From Halisarca cf. caerulea (lineage: Eukaryota; Porifera; Demospongiae; Chondrillida; Halisarcidae), in NCBI GenBank assembly GCA_963170055.1, contig CAUJGJ010000397.1, positions 9,799,301-9,814,300 of the forward strand: DNA of 15,000 nt, given 5' to 3'. The position numbers and the translations under genes are program-made. Under the pieces are notes generated by a model. It searched no databases. It was not told the DNA's origin and was given only the letters and a program-made list of their open reading frames with translations. Below are positions 1 through 9,166 of the stretch, piece by piece; position 1 is the first letter of the stretch; each line of letters starts with the position of its first letter.

Positions 1-463
1 TTTTGCATGCAGAGAGACCTGTGACTCAAATTTCTATAAATCCAAGACTGCAAACTCAATCGTACAACTAGATACGTGAATATCTTGTGTAAATGCATGC
101 ATGGGATAACACCCACTCACAATTACAACCCCATCATTCACATTCAAGTAAACATACTGTATACACAGACGAGATGCACTGCATGAGGAACATGCACACA
201 TGCATACAAACTGACTTAACACGGTGTAAAGAAAGCAAATAATTCTTGATGGGTCGATGCAAGTGGCCATCAGCAGAAGAACAAGCTAGGTTTACTTTGT
301 GTGTGTACAGATGAAAGCACATTCCAATATCCTATGCATATCATTCCTATCAAACAACAGCAAGCTCCTTTCTAGGAAGAAAGAAGACCGTTGTCAACAT
401 ATCATGTAGGAACTGCAGACAGTAGCAAGCATGGGATGCTCAAGAACACCCATTCTTACAACT
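1..463. other. Non-coding, no gene recognised
   Basis: AT-rich DNA with no reading frame resembling a known protein. The short open stretches are low in complexity and rich in Cys and Val, as expected from CA/TG-rich DNA. No tRNA, rRNA or splice-supported exon was seen. Confidence 0.5.
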
Positions 464-490
464 GTTTCGGCCTTGTTGGGCCCTCGTCAG
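464..490 (-). ncRNA. Hammerhead-ribozyme-like core (probably degenerate)
   Basis: Read on the minus strand, the stretch has the conserved hammerhead order: CTGACGA (484-490), then a GGGCC / CAACAA / GGCC stem II and loop, then GAAAC (464-468). A very short stem III (ACA-GT-TGT) followed by a GTA cleavage-type triplet can be drawn just downstream. Stem I, which should pair the bases before CTGACGA with those after the cleavage site, is not supported, and stem II needs an extra G. Hammerheads of this kind are known in Penelope-like retroelements and retrozymes of animals. This is either a decayed copy or a chance match. Confidence 0.25.
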
Positions 491-1096
491 TGCAGTGCAC
501 CTGGATCAACCTCATGGCATGACCCATCATGATAAGTCAAAGATGAAACAGCAAAGAATCCAATAAACATAATGAAATCATACACATCTTCACTCAGACT
601 TAATAAAAACTTGTATAAAATGATATGTTCTATGTATCTCATAAACAAAAATCCCACATAAAACATGTCATTGAGCTGATATGTACCGGGGTATATGTTT
701 GTACGACAGAAACATTATACTTGTGTCATATATACTTGTAACACGCAGACACACAGAGTAGCCATGCGATTTTTGAGACTGCAGATAACATTCCTTGTAA
801 TTAGACAAATGACTCTGAGGATCACTACGAGGATCACTACATACACAAACTCAACAAGGTCTTATCATCTGTATATATAGACCTGGTATACTATCCATAA
901 ATCTGAAGTCATGATGTTTCATGTTGTTTAGCACACCCCTTGGTTTTCGCGACATGATTTGGCTTGCTTCACTGTGTGTCTGGCTAAATGATTTCGTACA
1001 AATATCTTCTCAGCTATTGACAGACTAGAAGTACATACAAACATATGCTGAAGCACAAACATAGTGGCACAAATGTACATCATGCGTGCACGCGTG
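491..1096. other. Non-coding, no gene recognised
   Basis: No supported coding region, RNA gene or long repeat. The only local feature is a short duplicated phrase (GAGGATCACTAC twice, about 816-840). Confidence 0.45.
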
Positions 1097-1118
1097 CACA
1101 CACACACACACACACACA
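1097..1118. repeat. (CA)n microsatellite
   Basis: Eleven uninterrupted CA units. They explain the poly(Cys-Val) and His-Thr runs in overlapping open frames, which should not be taken for genes. Confidence 0.95.
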
Positions 1119-2316
1119 TTAACATTACATAAGCTATTTAGGATCACGATGCCTTCTGCCTCATTTACATTCAGAGGCCTGGTTACTATCACTTCATTCA
1201 AAGTACTTAAAGCACCTATGAAACTTTCACTCGAGAAGTTAAACCAACTCCAAGAGCATGTACAGGTTATATATAGGTACCCTGGTTGATACCTATGGTA
1301 CATGACATCCTTAGGATACAACACAGTCATATTTATATCCACATTCTGCTTGGGCATAGAAACTGCATGCATAGGTACACATACATTAGTGGGAGGCTCC
1401 ACAAGATACTAAGACTAGCGTGAACAACAAATGCAGGCCTAAAGAAGAGACATGAATACAGTGGACACATCTACAACCACTATTGCTAATGAAACACAAC
1501 TCCAACATAACACTACTACAGCTGCTCTATGTCCAATAACAACCGCTCTATTTATATGCAACACACATACAAAATGTACATACAATAACATGTACATGAT
1601 ATAAATAGCACATCTATGTATCATCGATGAACATAAAAAAATGTTTTACATGCATACCATTGCAGAAGCTCACTTCAAACTAAATGCTAAACAGCTACAA
1701 AATATGGAGCTATGTGTGGTGCTAGGTGCAGTTTAATCAGCAAGCAGGAGAAATCAAAAGAGAAGACACACTCACTGAAATTACATTCTGTCCTCACACA
1801 CTAGCATGTGCGCACTAAAGAACACCCATGTCGAGAATGGTGTCAATTATCAGTAACCGTCTACAACCACAGAGACAAACATGTAGTTACAGGTCTTGTG
1901 CACGCTGTTCTTACAGATTTTACAGACTGGCAGATTACAATTCTCGTGCATGCTGCATTGTACTTCATACAGATCACTCACCATCAGCTGGGGAAGAACT
2001 AAATAGTGCAAAGATCCGAGGAACGCCATCCATGTCCTCCATGGGATTAGATAGGAATGTTCCTACGCTTTTGTCAAAGATTTTCCAGCTAAAACTTGGA
2101 ACGACAATTGCTCCTTAATGGGCGGTTGGATCCAGAACTAAGCGCTTCCACAGTAAGGCTCGTTCATCTCCCCTAAACATACAAAAACTGAGCCATTGTT
2201 ATGATTTACAACACGTGGGCAATTTCCATTCTGAAATGATATTGGATATTGAACTTCCACCCCACTTTTCCAATTTTCATTTTTTGTGGAAACGATTGGC
2301 GGAAAGATCCACGCAC
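1119..2316. other. Non-coding or unrecognised, possible cryptic exons
   Basis: No recognisable gene. On the minus strand 2118-1985 is open, lacks low complexity and ends at a good donor-like site (G|GTGAGT near 1983). The frame at 1289-1130 minus is also unusually protein-like. Neither has a convincing acceptor, a joinable neighbour or a family I recognise, so no gene is called. Confidence 0.4.
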
Positions 2317-2337
2317 CACACACACACACACACACAC
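2317..2337. repeat. (CA)n microsatellite
   Basis: About ten CA units, directly before the first copy of the diverged direct repeat. A looser CA-rich stretch also precedes the second copy (about 2655-2685), so it may be part of the duplicated unit. Confidence 0.95.
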
Positions 2338-2345
2338 CAAACAAC

Positions 2346-2615
2346 ATAGATACATACATACACAAACGCGAAAATATCCAAAACAACTACTTGAAGAAAT
2401 TCTTTTTACTGAAGGCCTGCTCTCACTAAACATCGCCGAAACACTTGTCATACAAGTTCAACCGTTCGAAAACGGTTTGCTAATTCCGAATAGAGCTTTT
2501 ATCTCTCATCTTATCTGCCTGTTCCCCAAACTTCTTTGGATCTTCCCGTTGTTTCCATACTTTGGCGGTTCAAAGGTTTTCTTCTCATCCAAACATCTGT
2601 GTCCTATTCTCTGAC
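2346..2615 (-). repeat. Diverged direct repeat, copy 1
   Basis: This segment matches 2658-2938 at an offset of about 312 bp with many substitutions and small indels. Shared landmarks include CTAAACATCG (2426 and 2738), CCTGCTC (2417 and 2729) and the TTTCCAT block (2551 and 2865). Strand follows the open frame of copy 2. In the corresponding frame this copy is interrupted by TGA/TAA codons and its donor-like site reads CAG|GCAGAT rather than CAG|GTAAGA. It is either an old tandem duplication, possibly of an exon, or part of an unrecognised repeat family. Confidence 0.6.
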
Positions 2616-2657
2616 GTGTTGAACCATAGTATCTATGGTTAGAGGACCTAAGCAAAC

Positions 2658-2938
2658 ACACATACACAAGATTACACACACACGTACGCAAACATATCCA
2701 CGAAAACACATTGAGAAACTATTTTATTAAAGACCTGCTCATACTAAACATCGTTAAAACACCTTCACATGAGCGTTCAAGTACTCCATAATGGTTAAAT
2801 AAAAGACAAAATGCTTTCCACACTCGTCTTACCTGTTTCCGAAGCTTTCTTTAGCCTTTTCTTCATTTCCATGGGCTTCCGCGGTAGCGTAAGGTACAAT
2901 GTCTCAGTAAAATCATCCTTCCAACAACGTTTCCATCC
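2658..2938 (-). repeat. Diverged direct repeat, copy 2, with candidate exon
   Basis: Second copy of the repeat. On the minus strand an open frame of about 80 codons runs from about 3042 to 2794. It is basic (many Lys and Arg), with a readable core around KHLGWKRCWKDD and a C-terminal MEMKKRLKKAS. A strong donor-like site (ACAG|GTAAGA, about 2833) and a TTTTAG acceptor-like site (about 3023) would bound an exon of about 190 bp. An AATAAA-like signal lies at about 2727. I recognise no family. An unrecognised host or transposon exon is possible; so is a chance open frame. Confidence 0.4.
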
Positions 2939-3235
2939 CAAATGCTTCGTCAAAGTTCTCTTCCTTGTTAGATGAAGTGGTTTAACAGCTTTTGTCAGTT
3001 TTCGAGTCCTTTCACAACTTCTAAAACGAAGACAACAACTTTAAACCACTCGCTCTACCTCTAAAAATTAAAGGCCCACAGAAATTCTCAGAGCGAGTTG
3101 AATCTTCGTGATTAACTCTCAATCCAAATCTTTAGGTCTTAAAGATTCTTCGTTGACGAAAACAGAAGCAAAGACACAAAATTCACTGAATAATACCAAC
3201 GACTTCGACTACCACCTAAAAGTCCGCCATGTTGT

Positions 3236-3262
3236 TGATATATATATATATATAATTATATA
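3236..3262. repeat. (TA)n / (ATCA)n simple repeat
   Basis: An ATATAT tract with an AATTAT interruption, followed at 3268-3281 by three ATCA units. It lies just outside the left edge of the diverged inverted-repeat block at 3325-3869. Confidence 0.85.
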
Positions 3263-3324
3263 TTTATCAATCAATCAATCCATATTTAACGTGCACACAT
3301 GTATACACAGGCTCATTATAGTGT

Positions 3325-3869
3325 GTCACGCAAAATGGCTGCCGCGTCGAAGTGGCTAAAATATTAGCGCATTTTTAGCTCAAGACAACACATTTTCTTA
3401 CTTTTTAAAATCGCTGTGTGTTTTATTGTTATTTATCGAAATATTGGTACAAAGTTTGAGCACATACTATATGTTTCAAAAAGAAAAATTAGCTTTGAAA
3501 AAAGGTACACTCTTTGCAGCAAATGGCAAAGTCCGGACGTGTAGATGGTCTCCAAGAGCCACAAGATTGGTATCAAATGAAAGAGTGGAGTTTGCTTAAT
3601 AAGTTATCAGTGAGCGGAAACATTATAACTCGAAATGAAATAATTATAAGGAAAAATGTAATTTATTGGCTATAAAAATGTGAAAATCAGGCTTTAAAAT
3701 GGTTATATAATCGGTGTACCTGGTTATATCTTCTCCGCTCACGCTATACATGTACACAATAGTACTTTCAAACGTTCTATATCTTCTTTCAATGATATAA
3801 GTATCATCTACACGTCCGGATTACATGATCTTTACGAGCGAGGCTTCAAAGCAGCCATTTAATGGTGAC
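3325..3869. repeat. Diverged inverted-repeat block (possible old MITE)
   Basis: Outer ends match in inverted orientation: GTCAC plus AAATGGCTGC (3325-3350) against the complement of GCAGCCATTTAATGGTGAC (3851-3869). A perfect 16-bp inverted pair TCCGGACGTGTAGATG lies inside (3532-3547 and 3805-3820), and weaker matches continue inward (GTGAGCGGA at 3612 against TCCGCTCAC at 3734). The inner and outer pairs have different centres, so an arm contains an extra segment of roughly 160 bp or two elements are nested. No coding capacity was seen. Confidence 0.4.
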
Positions 3870-4574
3870 ATCAGTAACTATTAGTATTTACGTCATCCGT
3901 ATACTCTAACCTATTGGTTCTCGTGCCGCATGGAGTCCTTCTGAAAATCCTCCAACATTCGATCGGATGCCATTATTACTTCTATTGGACGGATAGAATT
4001 TTCTCAGCTAAGAAAAATAGTTTATAAAGCTTCAATTCTGATCGATTTACGATGGATTCGTAAAGCAAATCAGTAAGTTAAACCTCGATCGTTTTTGTTT
4101 TGAAAGCCCCTTAGTTTATTGCTTTTGTGTACCTTTCAAATCTTCCCAAAATGTTCTGCACGTGTTACTTCTGTGTTGAAAATTCTTTAGAATAAGCTTA
4201 ATGTTTGTTCGCAAGTACAACATTCCCGGCCCTATATTGTGACTTTTTTACAAATCTCGTATCTGCAAAGGTTACTTCTATGTATGTGACTTGAATTTCT
4301 TGCATTTTCACAAGGAAAAAAGTTGTTTTTTAACTTTTGGTTTACGAAATATACGTATTTCTACTGAGCGCTATGTAATGACGCATTACCACGTTTACAG
4401 ATGAACAAAAGTGACGTAGGCAGAAAAGTGACAAATTCTTGAGATTTCTGAACTTTGTCACCTAAAATCCCCATTCCCCGAGACCAACTATAATGCCCCT
4501 GTGTAAACACTAGGGTGCGGGATACACCCAATGAGGCACAAAAATGAAAAGATCACGTTACATGAGTTTGATGT
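3870..4574. other. Non-coding; includes 3' flank of the LINE
   Basis: No gene recognised. Contains CRE-like TTACGTCAT (about 3888) and a small hairpin with 8-bp arms GTGACAAA/TTTGTCAC (4428-4435 and 4454-4461). The 3' untranslated end of the minus-strand LINE must lie between about 4574 and 4480, but no A-rich tail or short tandem tail marks it. Confidence 0.4.
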
Positions 4575-6268
4575 TCATCGCTCAAATCGTTCCCACCACA
4601 TTACATACAATAGTCTGGCAGTCTTTAAATCTTTGCATGCATGGTCTAAAATCGAAACAGTCTTTGATTCAGTCTTCATCTCCTCAAAATCATCAATTAC
4701 TTCTCTCACACGTTCAATCAACGGTTGGTGCAGATTCCCCCACATAGGGCAGGTCATCATTCAATGACATGTATCTTCTATAGTACCATTACTGCATTCC
4801 CGACAAACTCTCTCTTCTCGTTCCAAGCCTCGCCATCTGCCTGTTTCAATCTCAAAGTGTGCAGTGCCTCCTCTCAGTTTCACCAGCATAGATCTCATAG
4901 CTCTATCACGCACTATCCAGCACCTCTGGCTCAAACCAAGATCAAAGATCTTGTGAAGTAGGTTCAGCTTCGACTTTCCAGACAACTCACGCAACCACTC
5001 TGTTGACACTACTTTCTCCACGATACTCCTAAGCATCCCTCTCAACTGGTAGCCACTGATGTTCTTCAGGCCTTGGCAGTTTACCAGGGAGCTGTTCCAC
5101 CCAAATGCTTTAAAGCATTCCTGCAGCTTGGCAACCCAGTAGCCTGCATTCAACGTCAGAGCCTCCATGGCTGCTCTTCTTATGATACGATTCTCATAGT
5201 CAGGGTGGGTCATCATCTTGTGCCAAAACCTTACACATCTCATTTTTGCCTCCCAACACAGTGGTAAACAGTCCATCTCCATGAACAGAGACACTCTAGG
5301 GTGTGATCTCGCAACCCCCAAGAAAGATCTAAATACTCTCAGCTGAAGATGGTCTAAAGATGACAATGACACATTACAGCCCCATGCCTCAGGTCCGTAA
5401 AGGACAACAGACTGTACCATGCAGTCAAACAGCTTCTTAAAAGATTGGCTAAACAGCATCCCAACAGATGATCGCATTTGTTGTAGAAGTAGGCTTGCCG
5501 CTTTTCTACCAGCCTCTACTCTATCAGCAACCATGACGTTCAGATCAAGGAATTCATTGATGTAGCAACCAAGATACTTGTATGTGGAGACCAGTGGCAC
5601 AACTTCACCGCCGATGATAAAATCACGTTGGCACCGCTCAGCAGATCTATGTCTGAAGTGGATGACAGCAGATTTCTCGATGTTCACTTTCATTCCCCAC
5701 TCTTTACACCAGTCTTCCAGAATACAGAGACTCTGCTGAAGACCATTAGCATCCTCTCCAAACAAGGAAGTATCATCTGCATACAAAAGGCCAGGAACCT
5801 TAGTACCACCACAAGACATGCCACACCTCTTTTGCTTCAAACCATCAATCAACCCATTAATGTACAGGGAAAACAGCAAAGGTGACAATACACATCCTTG
5901 TCGAAGACCAATATCCACTGGAAAGTTATCACTGAGCTGATCATACACCTTAACCTGCATACAGTTCTCCATATACAAGGATTGCAGAACTTCCAAAAGC
6001 TTCCCATTTACACCTTGGTTTTCCAAGCACAGCCACAATTTATCCCTATGCACCCTATCGTAAGCTTTACTGAAGTCAATGAAAGCAGTCAAACAGCCCT
6101 CTTTCTTCCTAGCAACATTGGATTGAGCAATTAGTAATAGGGTAAGGATTTGGTCTTGGCAACCTCTTCCTTTCCGAAAACCACCCTGTTCTTCAGGAAG
6201 AAGATGGAATTCATCAGCAACCTTAGATAGCCTCTCATTCAAAATCATACAGAAGATCTTGTACACAA
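4575..6268 (-). pseudogene. Non-LTR retrotransposon (LINE) reverse transcriptase, 5'-truncated
   Basis: A reverse transcriptase that would prime cDNA synthesis at a nicked genomic target. The open frame runs 6377-4761 (538 codons), but homology to RTs starts only near codon 38 (VYKIFCMILNERL), so the first codons are flanking DNA and the endonuclease and early RT motifs are missing: a typical 5' truncation. Seen in order: GGFRKGRG (65-72), motif A FIDFSKAYD (99-107), motif B GLRQGCVLSP (157-166), catalytic YADD (199-202), motif D/E KYLGCYIN, a thumb/C-terminal region with VLYGPEAWG, then a CCHC-type motif. The frame is cut by TGA at 4761-4763 and stays open for 61 more codons to 4575. The stop falls between the His and the last Cys of the CCHC motif (CRECSNGTIEDTCH, stop, MMTCP). 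No other lesions were seen, so the copy is fairly young. I cannot assign the clade. Confidence 0.93.
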
Positions 6269-6543
6269 TGTATATATTGACATCGTTCCGGACGTTCCGG
6301 ACACTTCCGGTGAAAGTAAAAACAATATAGGGGCCGCCTTTTGCCCAAAAACTGCATTTATACAGGCTTCTGAACACTATTGCACAATGAGCACGTGATC
6401 ATAAGTTACCATGGTTACAGCGGCTTATTCAAATTTTGAAAGGCATCTCTTGACTTTCCCAAAGTTTCAGGTCTTGGGAAAAGCGCTGTTGATGTACTGA
6501 TCCTAGAAAATCATGTTATGTTTAGACAACTTTTTGGAAGTTT
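6269..6543. promoter_or_regulatory. Intervening segment with promoter-like motifs
   Basis: Lies between two oppositely oriented relics. Contains two tandem CGTTCCGGA units (about 6283-6301), a consensus ETS site ACTTCCGGT (6303-6311), an E-box CACGTG (6392-6397) and an X-box-like palindrome GTTACCATGGTTAC (6405-6418). The cluster resembles a housekeeping-type metazoan promoter facing the recombinase relic, or the edge of another repeat. The N-terminal part of the recombinase should lie near 6430-6543 but I could not follow it. Confidence 0.3.
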
Positions 6544-7624
6544 ATGCCTTTGTGCACTATACTAATGGGGATTCAACGTCACATTCGAGCATTGAAACCT
6601 AAAAAGACTGTCAGTCTATTTGCTGATCCCGAGTTCCACATCTTGCAGAATGTTTGTGACGCACACTACAGAAAACTGCATTCGTTGGGCGTTGGGACTT
6701 CCAATGGTGCAACCACGGTTCTAACTGAGGACGACGAGGAAAGGCTTTGGAGAACGCGAGTCATTAACCTAACGACACCACAAGGATTGATCAACGCGTT
6801 TTTTTTATAACGGCAAGAATTTTTGCCTTCGCGATGGTCAGGAGCACAAGGAGCTCAAGTTTCCACAACTTGAAAGGAAAGTTGTAGATGTTGGGGAGGG
6901 CTGTCTGAAAGTTACTTACGAATATACGGAGCATGGCTCGAAAAATCGTAGTGGAGGCATCAAACAGCTCCGAATGCAGAATAAAGTAGTCAGGCAATAC
7001 GAGGACCCACTTGCTGGGGACCGTTGTCATGTTCATATTCTGGATTAATACTTTCTGAAAGTTCCGAAGGAAGCAAAGGAAAGAGGTGCCTTCCACTTGA
7101 GAGCTCTTGCTAATGCACCACAGGATCCAACACTGCCATGGTTCTCCCAGCAGCCTATTGGGAGGAATAAGCTCAACACTATGATGAAGACTATGAGTAC
7201 ACAAACAGGACTCCCCGTATTGCATACCAACCACAGCCTTCGATCGTATGGTGCTACTAAACTGTTTCAAGATAAAGTTCCAGAAAAACTAATTCAGGGA
7301 AGGACAGGACACCGTTCAATTGATGCTTTGCACAAGTATGAGCGCATATCTGAAGAGCAAAAAGTAGCAACCTCACTTGTTCTCAACAGTTCAAAGAACG
7401 TAACATCACAGCTCCCTGCAGCACCCCTGAGCTTGCTTAATCCAACTCCACAGGCATCCTCATCTTTTCTAACAACCAACCCTACCAACTTTCCAAACCA
7501 ACAACCACAGCCCAATTACTCAGGTTGTACCTTCAATGGATACTCATTCACAGTCAATATAATACAAAGAGTTGACCCTTGCCTTCATGGAGTCAATCTA
7601 AATGAGCTTTTCGCTGACTTTTAG
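6544..7624 (+). pseudogene. Crypton-like tyrosine recombinase (DUF3504-type), decayed
   Basis: A tyrosine recombinase of the Crypton kind, which would move DNA by strand exchange through a covalent Tyr intermediate; related domains were domesticated in animal ZMYM2/3/4, QRICH1 and KCTD1. Piece 1 (6544-6807) has GIQRHIRAL and LFADPEFHILQN, typical of the N-terminal part. A one-base frameshift in the T8 run at 6799-6806 leads to piece 2 (frame of 6806 onward), carrying HGSKNRSGG (possible catalytic Lys strand). Piece 2 continues past an in-frame TAA (7046-7048) to TAG at 7622. The catalytic C-terminus is visible: HSLR (His 7232, Arg 7241), GRTGH (His 7310) and nucleophile-like Tyr at 7337 in LHKYER. 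A Pro/Asn/Gln-rich tail follows. The N-terminal domain upstream of 6544 is missing or unreadable. Only two lesions suggest recent inactivation. A domesticated host gene is less likely given the breaks. Confidence 0.85.
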
Positions 7625-7761
7625 AACAAACTTCATTGTGCTTGCATCCTATATTCGCCATTTTGTGTAGTCCTTGCTGACAAACTTTTATCACCTAATT
7701 AATTCATTTGCTGTGGTTAGTTTGTTATGATTGAATGGGCTCTTACCTGATGCTGTGCACA

Positions 7762-7838
7762 GTTGTGGTCAGAAAGGTCAAAAAAGTGTGCATTGTCCTT
7801 GATATAGGCACACTTTTTCCTTTGATGTTGACCACAAC
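7762..7838. repeat. Imperfect hairpin (30-nt arms, 16-nt loop)
   Basis: Arms 7762-7791 and 7808-7838 pair through GTTGTGGTCA/TGACCACAAC at the base and AAAAGTGTGC/GCACACTTTT at the top, with an internal loop between. It lies between the recombinase stop and the following LINE fragment. It could be a terminal hairpin of either element, a small MITE or a pre-miRNA-like foldback; nothing decides between these. Confidence 0.55.
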
Positions 7839-7859
7839 CATACAACAAATATAAATATA

Positions 7860-8353
7860 TACTGGTTTCTTCCTCGCCCTCTTCTGGTCTTGTATCTCAA
7901 ATCTTACATCTTGCCTTCTGTGGACTACTGTGACATACTTTGGAACAACTGCACCCAGAATGATTCTTCTCGCCTCCAGACACTTTTCAACTATGCCTGT
8001 CGTCTTGTTCTTCATCGCCCTTGTCTCTCATCTTTCTGTGCCCTCTGGGAGGATCTTGGCCTCACCCGTCTCCTTACACGCTGGAAACTTCATCTGGCCG
8101 AACTCGTCTACAGATGTTACAATTCACTAGCACCTTCATACTTATCATCTCTCTTCCATCGTCCCTCCCATTGCCACAACACACGTACACACAACCTAAC
8201 TACCCTTCCATCAACTCACACATCTTTCGGTCAACATGCTTTTTATTTGTAGGAGCCTTATTGTGGCGTTCCCTTCCATCCTCGATCCGTGACTCCAGCA
8301 GCACCAGAGTGTTCTCTCAAGCCGCTCTTAACTATTTGAACTCACTTGCATGA
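7860..8353 (+). pseudogene. LINE (CR1/L2/Jockey-type) RT C-terminal fragment
   Basis: The last part of a non-LTR retrotransposon ORF2, downstream of the RT catalytic core. Readable signatures are YILPSVDYCDILWNNC, RLQTLFNYACRLVLHRP and YRCYNSLAPSYLSSLF, then, after a frameshift near 8238-8250, FVGALLWRSLPSSIRD and a closing FSQAALNYLNSLA with stop at 8351-8353. The first part is in the frame of 7890, the last in the frame of 8021. The piece is heavily 5'-truncated, lacking the endonuclease and the FADD/YADD core. It is on the opposite strand to the LINE at 4575-6268 and clearly belongs to a different clade. Confidence 0.88.
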
Positions 8354-8564
8354 TTCTTATATTAGCATGTCTTACATTAGCTTTAAATTCTTGACTCTCT
8401 TTTATTCATTAAATGAATGACGTTAATTTCAATTTTCATTTTTGTACGTTTTTCCTCCCTTTTCTGTTGTGTACTGTTATCACAGGGTGCCTAGAGTAGC
8501 AGCCACTTGGTTAAAGGCTTCCCCTGTCAAAATAAGCTTGCCTAACCTAACCTAACCTAACCTA
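8354..8564 (+). other. LINE 3' UTR with terminal hairpin and (CCTAA)n tail
   Basis: Follows the ORF2 stop. Near the end CACAGGG (8481-8487) can pair with CCCTGT (8522-8527), enclosing about 34 nt, and is followed by CAAAATAAGC, a layout like the 3' end that L2/CR1-type reverse transcriptases recognise. The element then ends in about four and a half CCTAA units (8541-8564) that pass straight into TA-rich simple repeat. Short tandem tails instead of poly(A) are common in these clades. Confidence 0.6.
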
Positions 8565-8638
8565 TATACATATATGCATACATACATATATGTATATGTA
8601 TGTATATGCGTATATACATATATGCAAAAATGTATATT

Positions 8639-8735
<97 letters not shown>

Positions 8736-8738
8736 GTA
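8565..8738. repeat. (TA)n/(TATG)n microsatellite
   Basis: A long ATAT tract with ATGT and ACAT variants. It generates open frames of Tyr-Ile repeats on both strands, which are artefacts. It begins exactly where the LINE (CCTAA)n tail ends. Confidence 0.95.
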
Positions 8739-8988
8739 TCCCACTGCGTGGGCAGTTTCTATTATCTTCAAAGAGACCACCTTGGGTATATTCACGATAT
8801 GCCGGGGTATATCAATGACCCCAATTCATATACTCTGGTTTTTAAGTGACGATAATTGATTACTGCCTTGTCAACAGGATGATGCAACAGCAGCACATCT
8901 GCTGTACGTACAATGTATACTAAACCTACGAAGAAGTTTGTGTTGTTCTTTTTTAGGAACGTTTCTGTCTACACATATCGTTTCAGAC

Positions 8989-8996
8989 CCCATTGC
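8989..8996. repeat. Target-site duplication, left copy
   Basis: CCCATTGC directly precedes the left terminal inverted repeat and is repeated exactly at 12580-12587 after the right one. An 8-bp duplication shows that 8997-12579 inserted as one unit. Confidence 0.93.
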
Positions 8997-9077
8997 TAGT
9001 CTGGCGTAGCCGACCCTTTATCCGCGCCATTTTTATTTTTTGGGGGCGGAGGAAAGGGTCTGGGGCCATTGCTATAC
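8997..9077 (+). repeat. Left terminal inverted repeat, 81 bp
   Basis: Identical over 81 bp to the reverse complement of 12499-12579. It holds an internal foldback: 9012-9028 (GACCCTTTATCCGCGCC) pairs imperfectly with 9044-9060 (GGGCGGAGGAAAGGGTC) around a T-rich loop, so each transposon end can form its own hairpin. Beyond 9077 the two ends diverge at once. Confidence 0.97.
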
Positions 9078-9166
9078 CGTTAACAGTGAAATGTCCTGGT
9101 TTGACCTGGACAGTTTTACGGAATGACCTTAGTAATGTACGGGAATATTCAAAGTACATTATGCAA

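Noticed and set aside
1025..1402. Minus-strand 125-codon open frame
   Set aside because: Part is CA-repeat translation. The remaining stretch looks somewhat protein-like but has no recognisable family and no joinable exon, so it is not called.
1985..2118. Possible minus-strand exon ending at a GTGAGT donor
   Set aside because: Good donor but no credible acceptor, and no downstream exon keeps the frame.
3334..3366. ATGGCTGCCGCG as a possible start codon of a host gene
   Set aside because: It stops after ten codons with no usable donor, and it lies at the end of an inverted repeat.
5073..6134. Plus-strand open frames across the LINE
   Set aside because: They are antisense shadows of the reverse transcriptase reading frame.
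8541..8564. Telomeric repeat
   Set aside because: Only about four and a half units, directly attached to a LINE 3' end; better read as the LINE tail.
8562..8859. Open frames of Tyr/Ile/Met repeats on both strands
   Set aside because: They are translations of the TA microsatellite, with no codon or protein signal.
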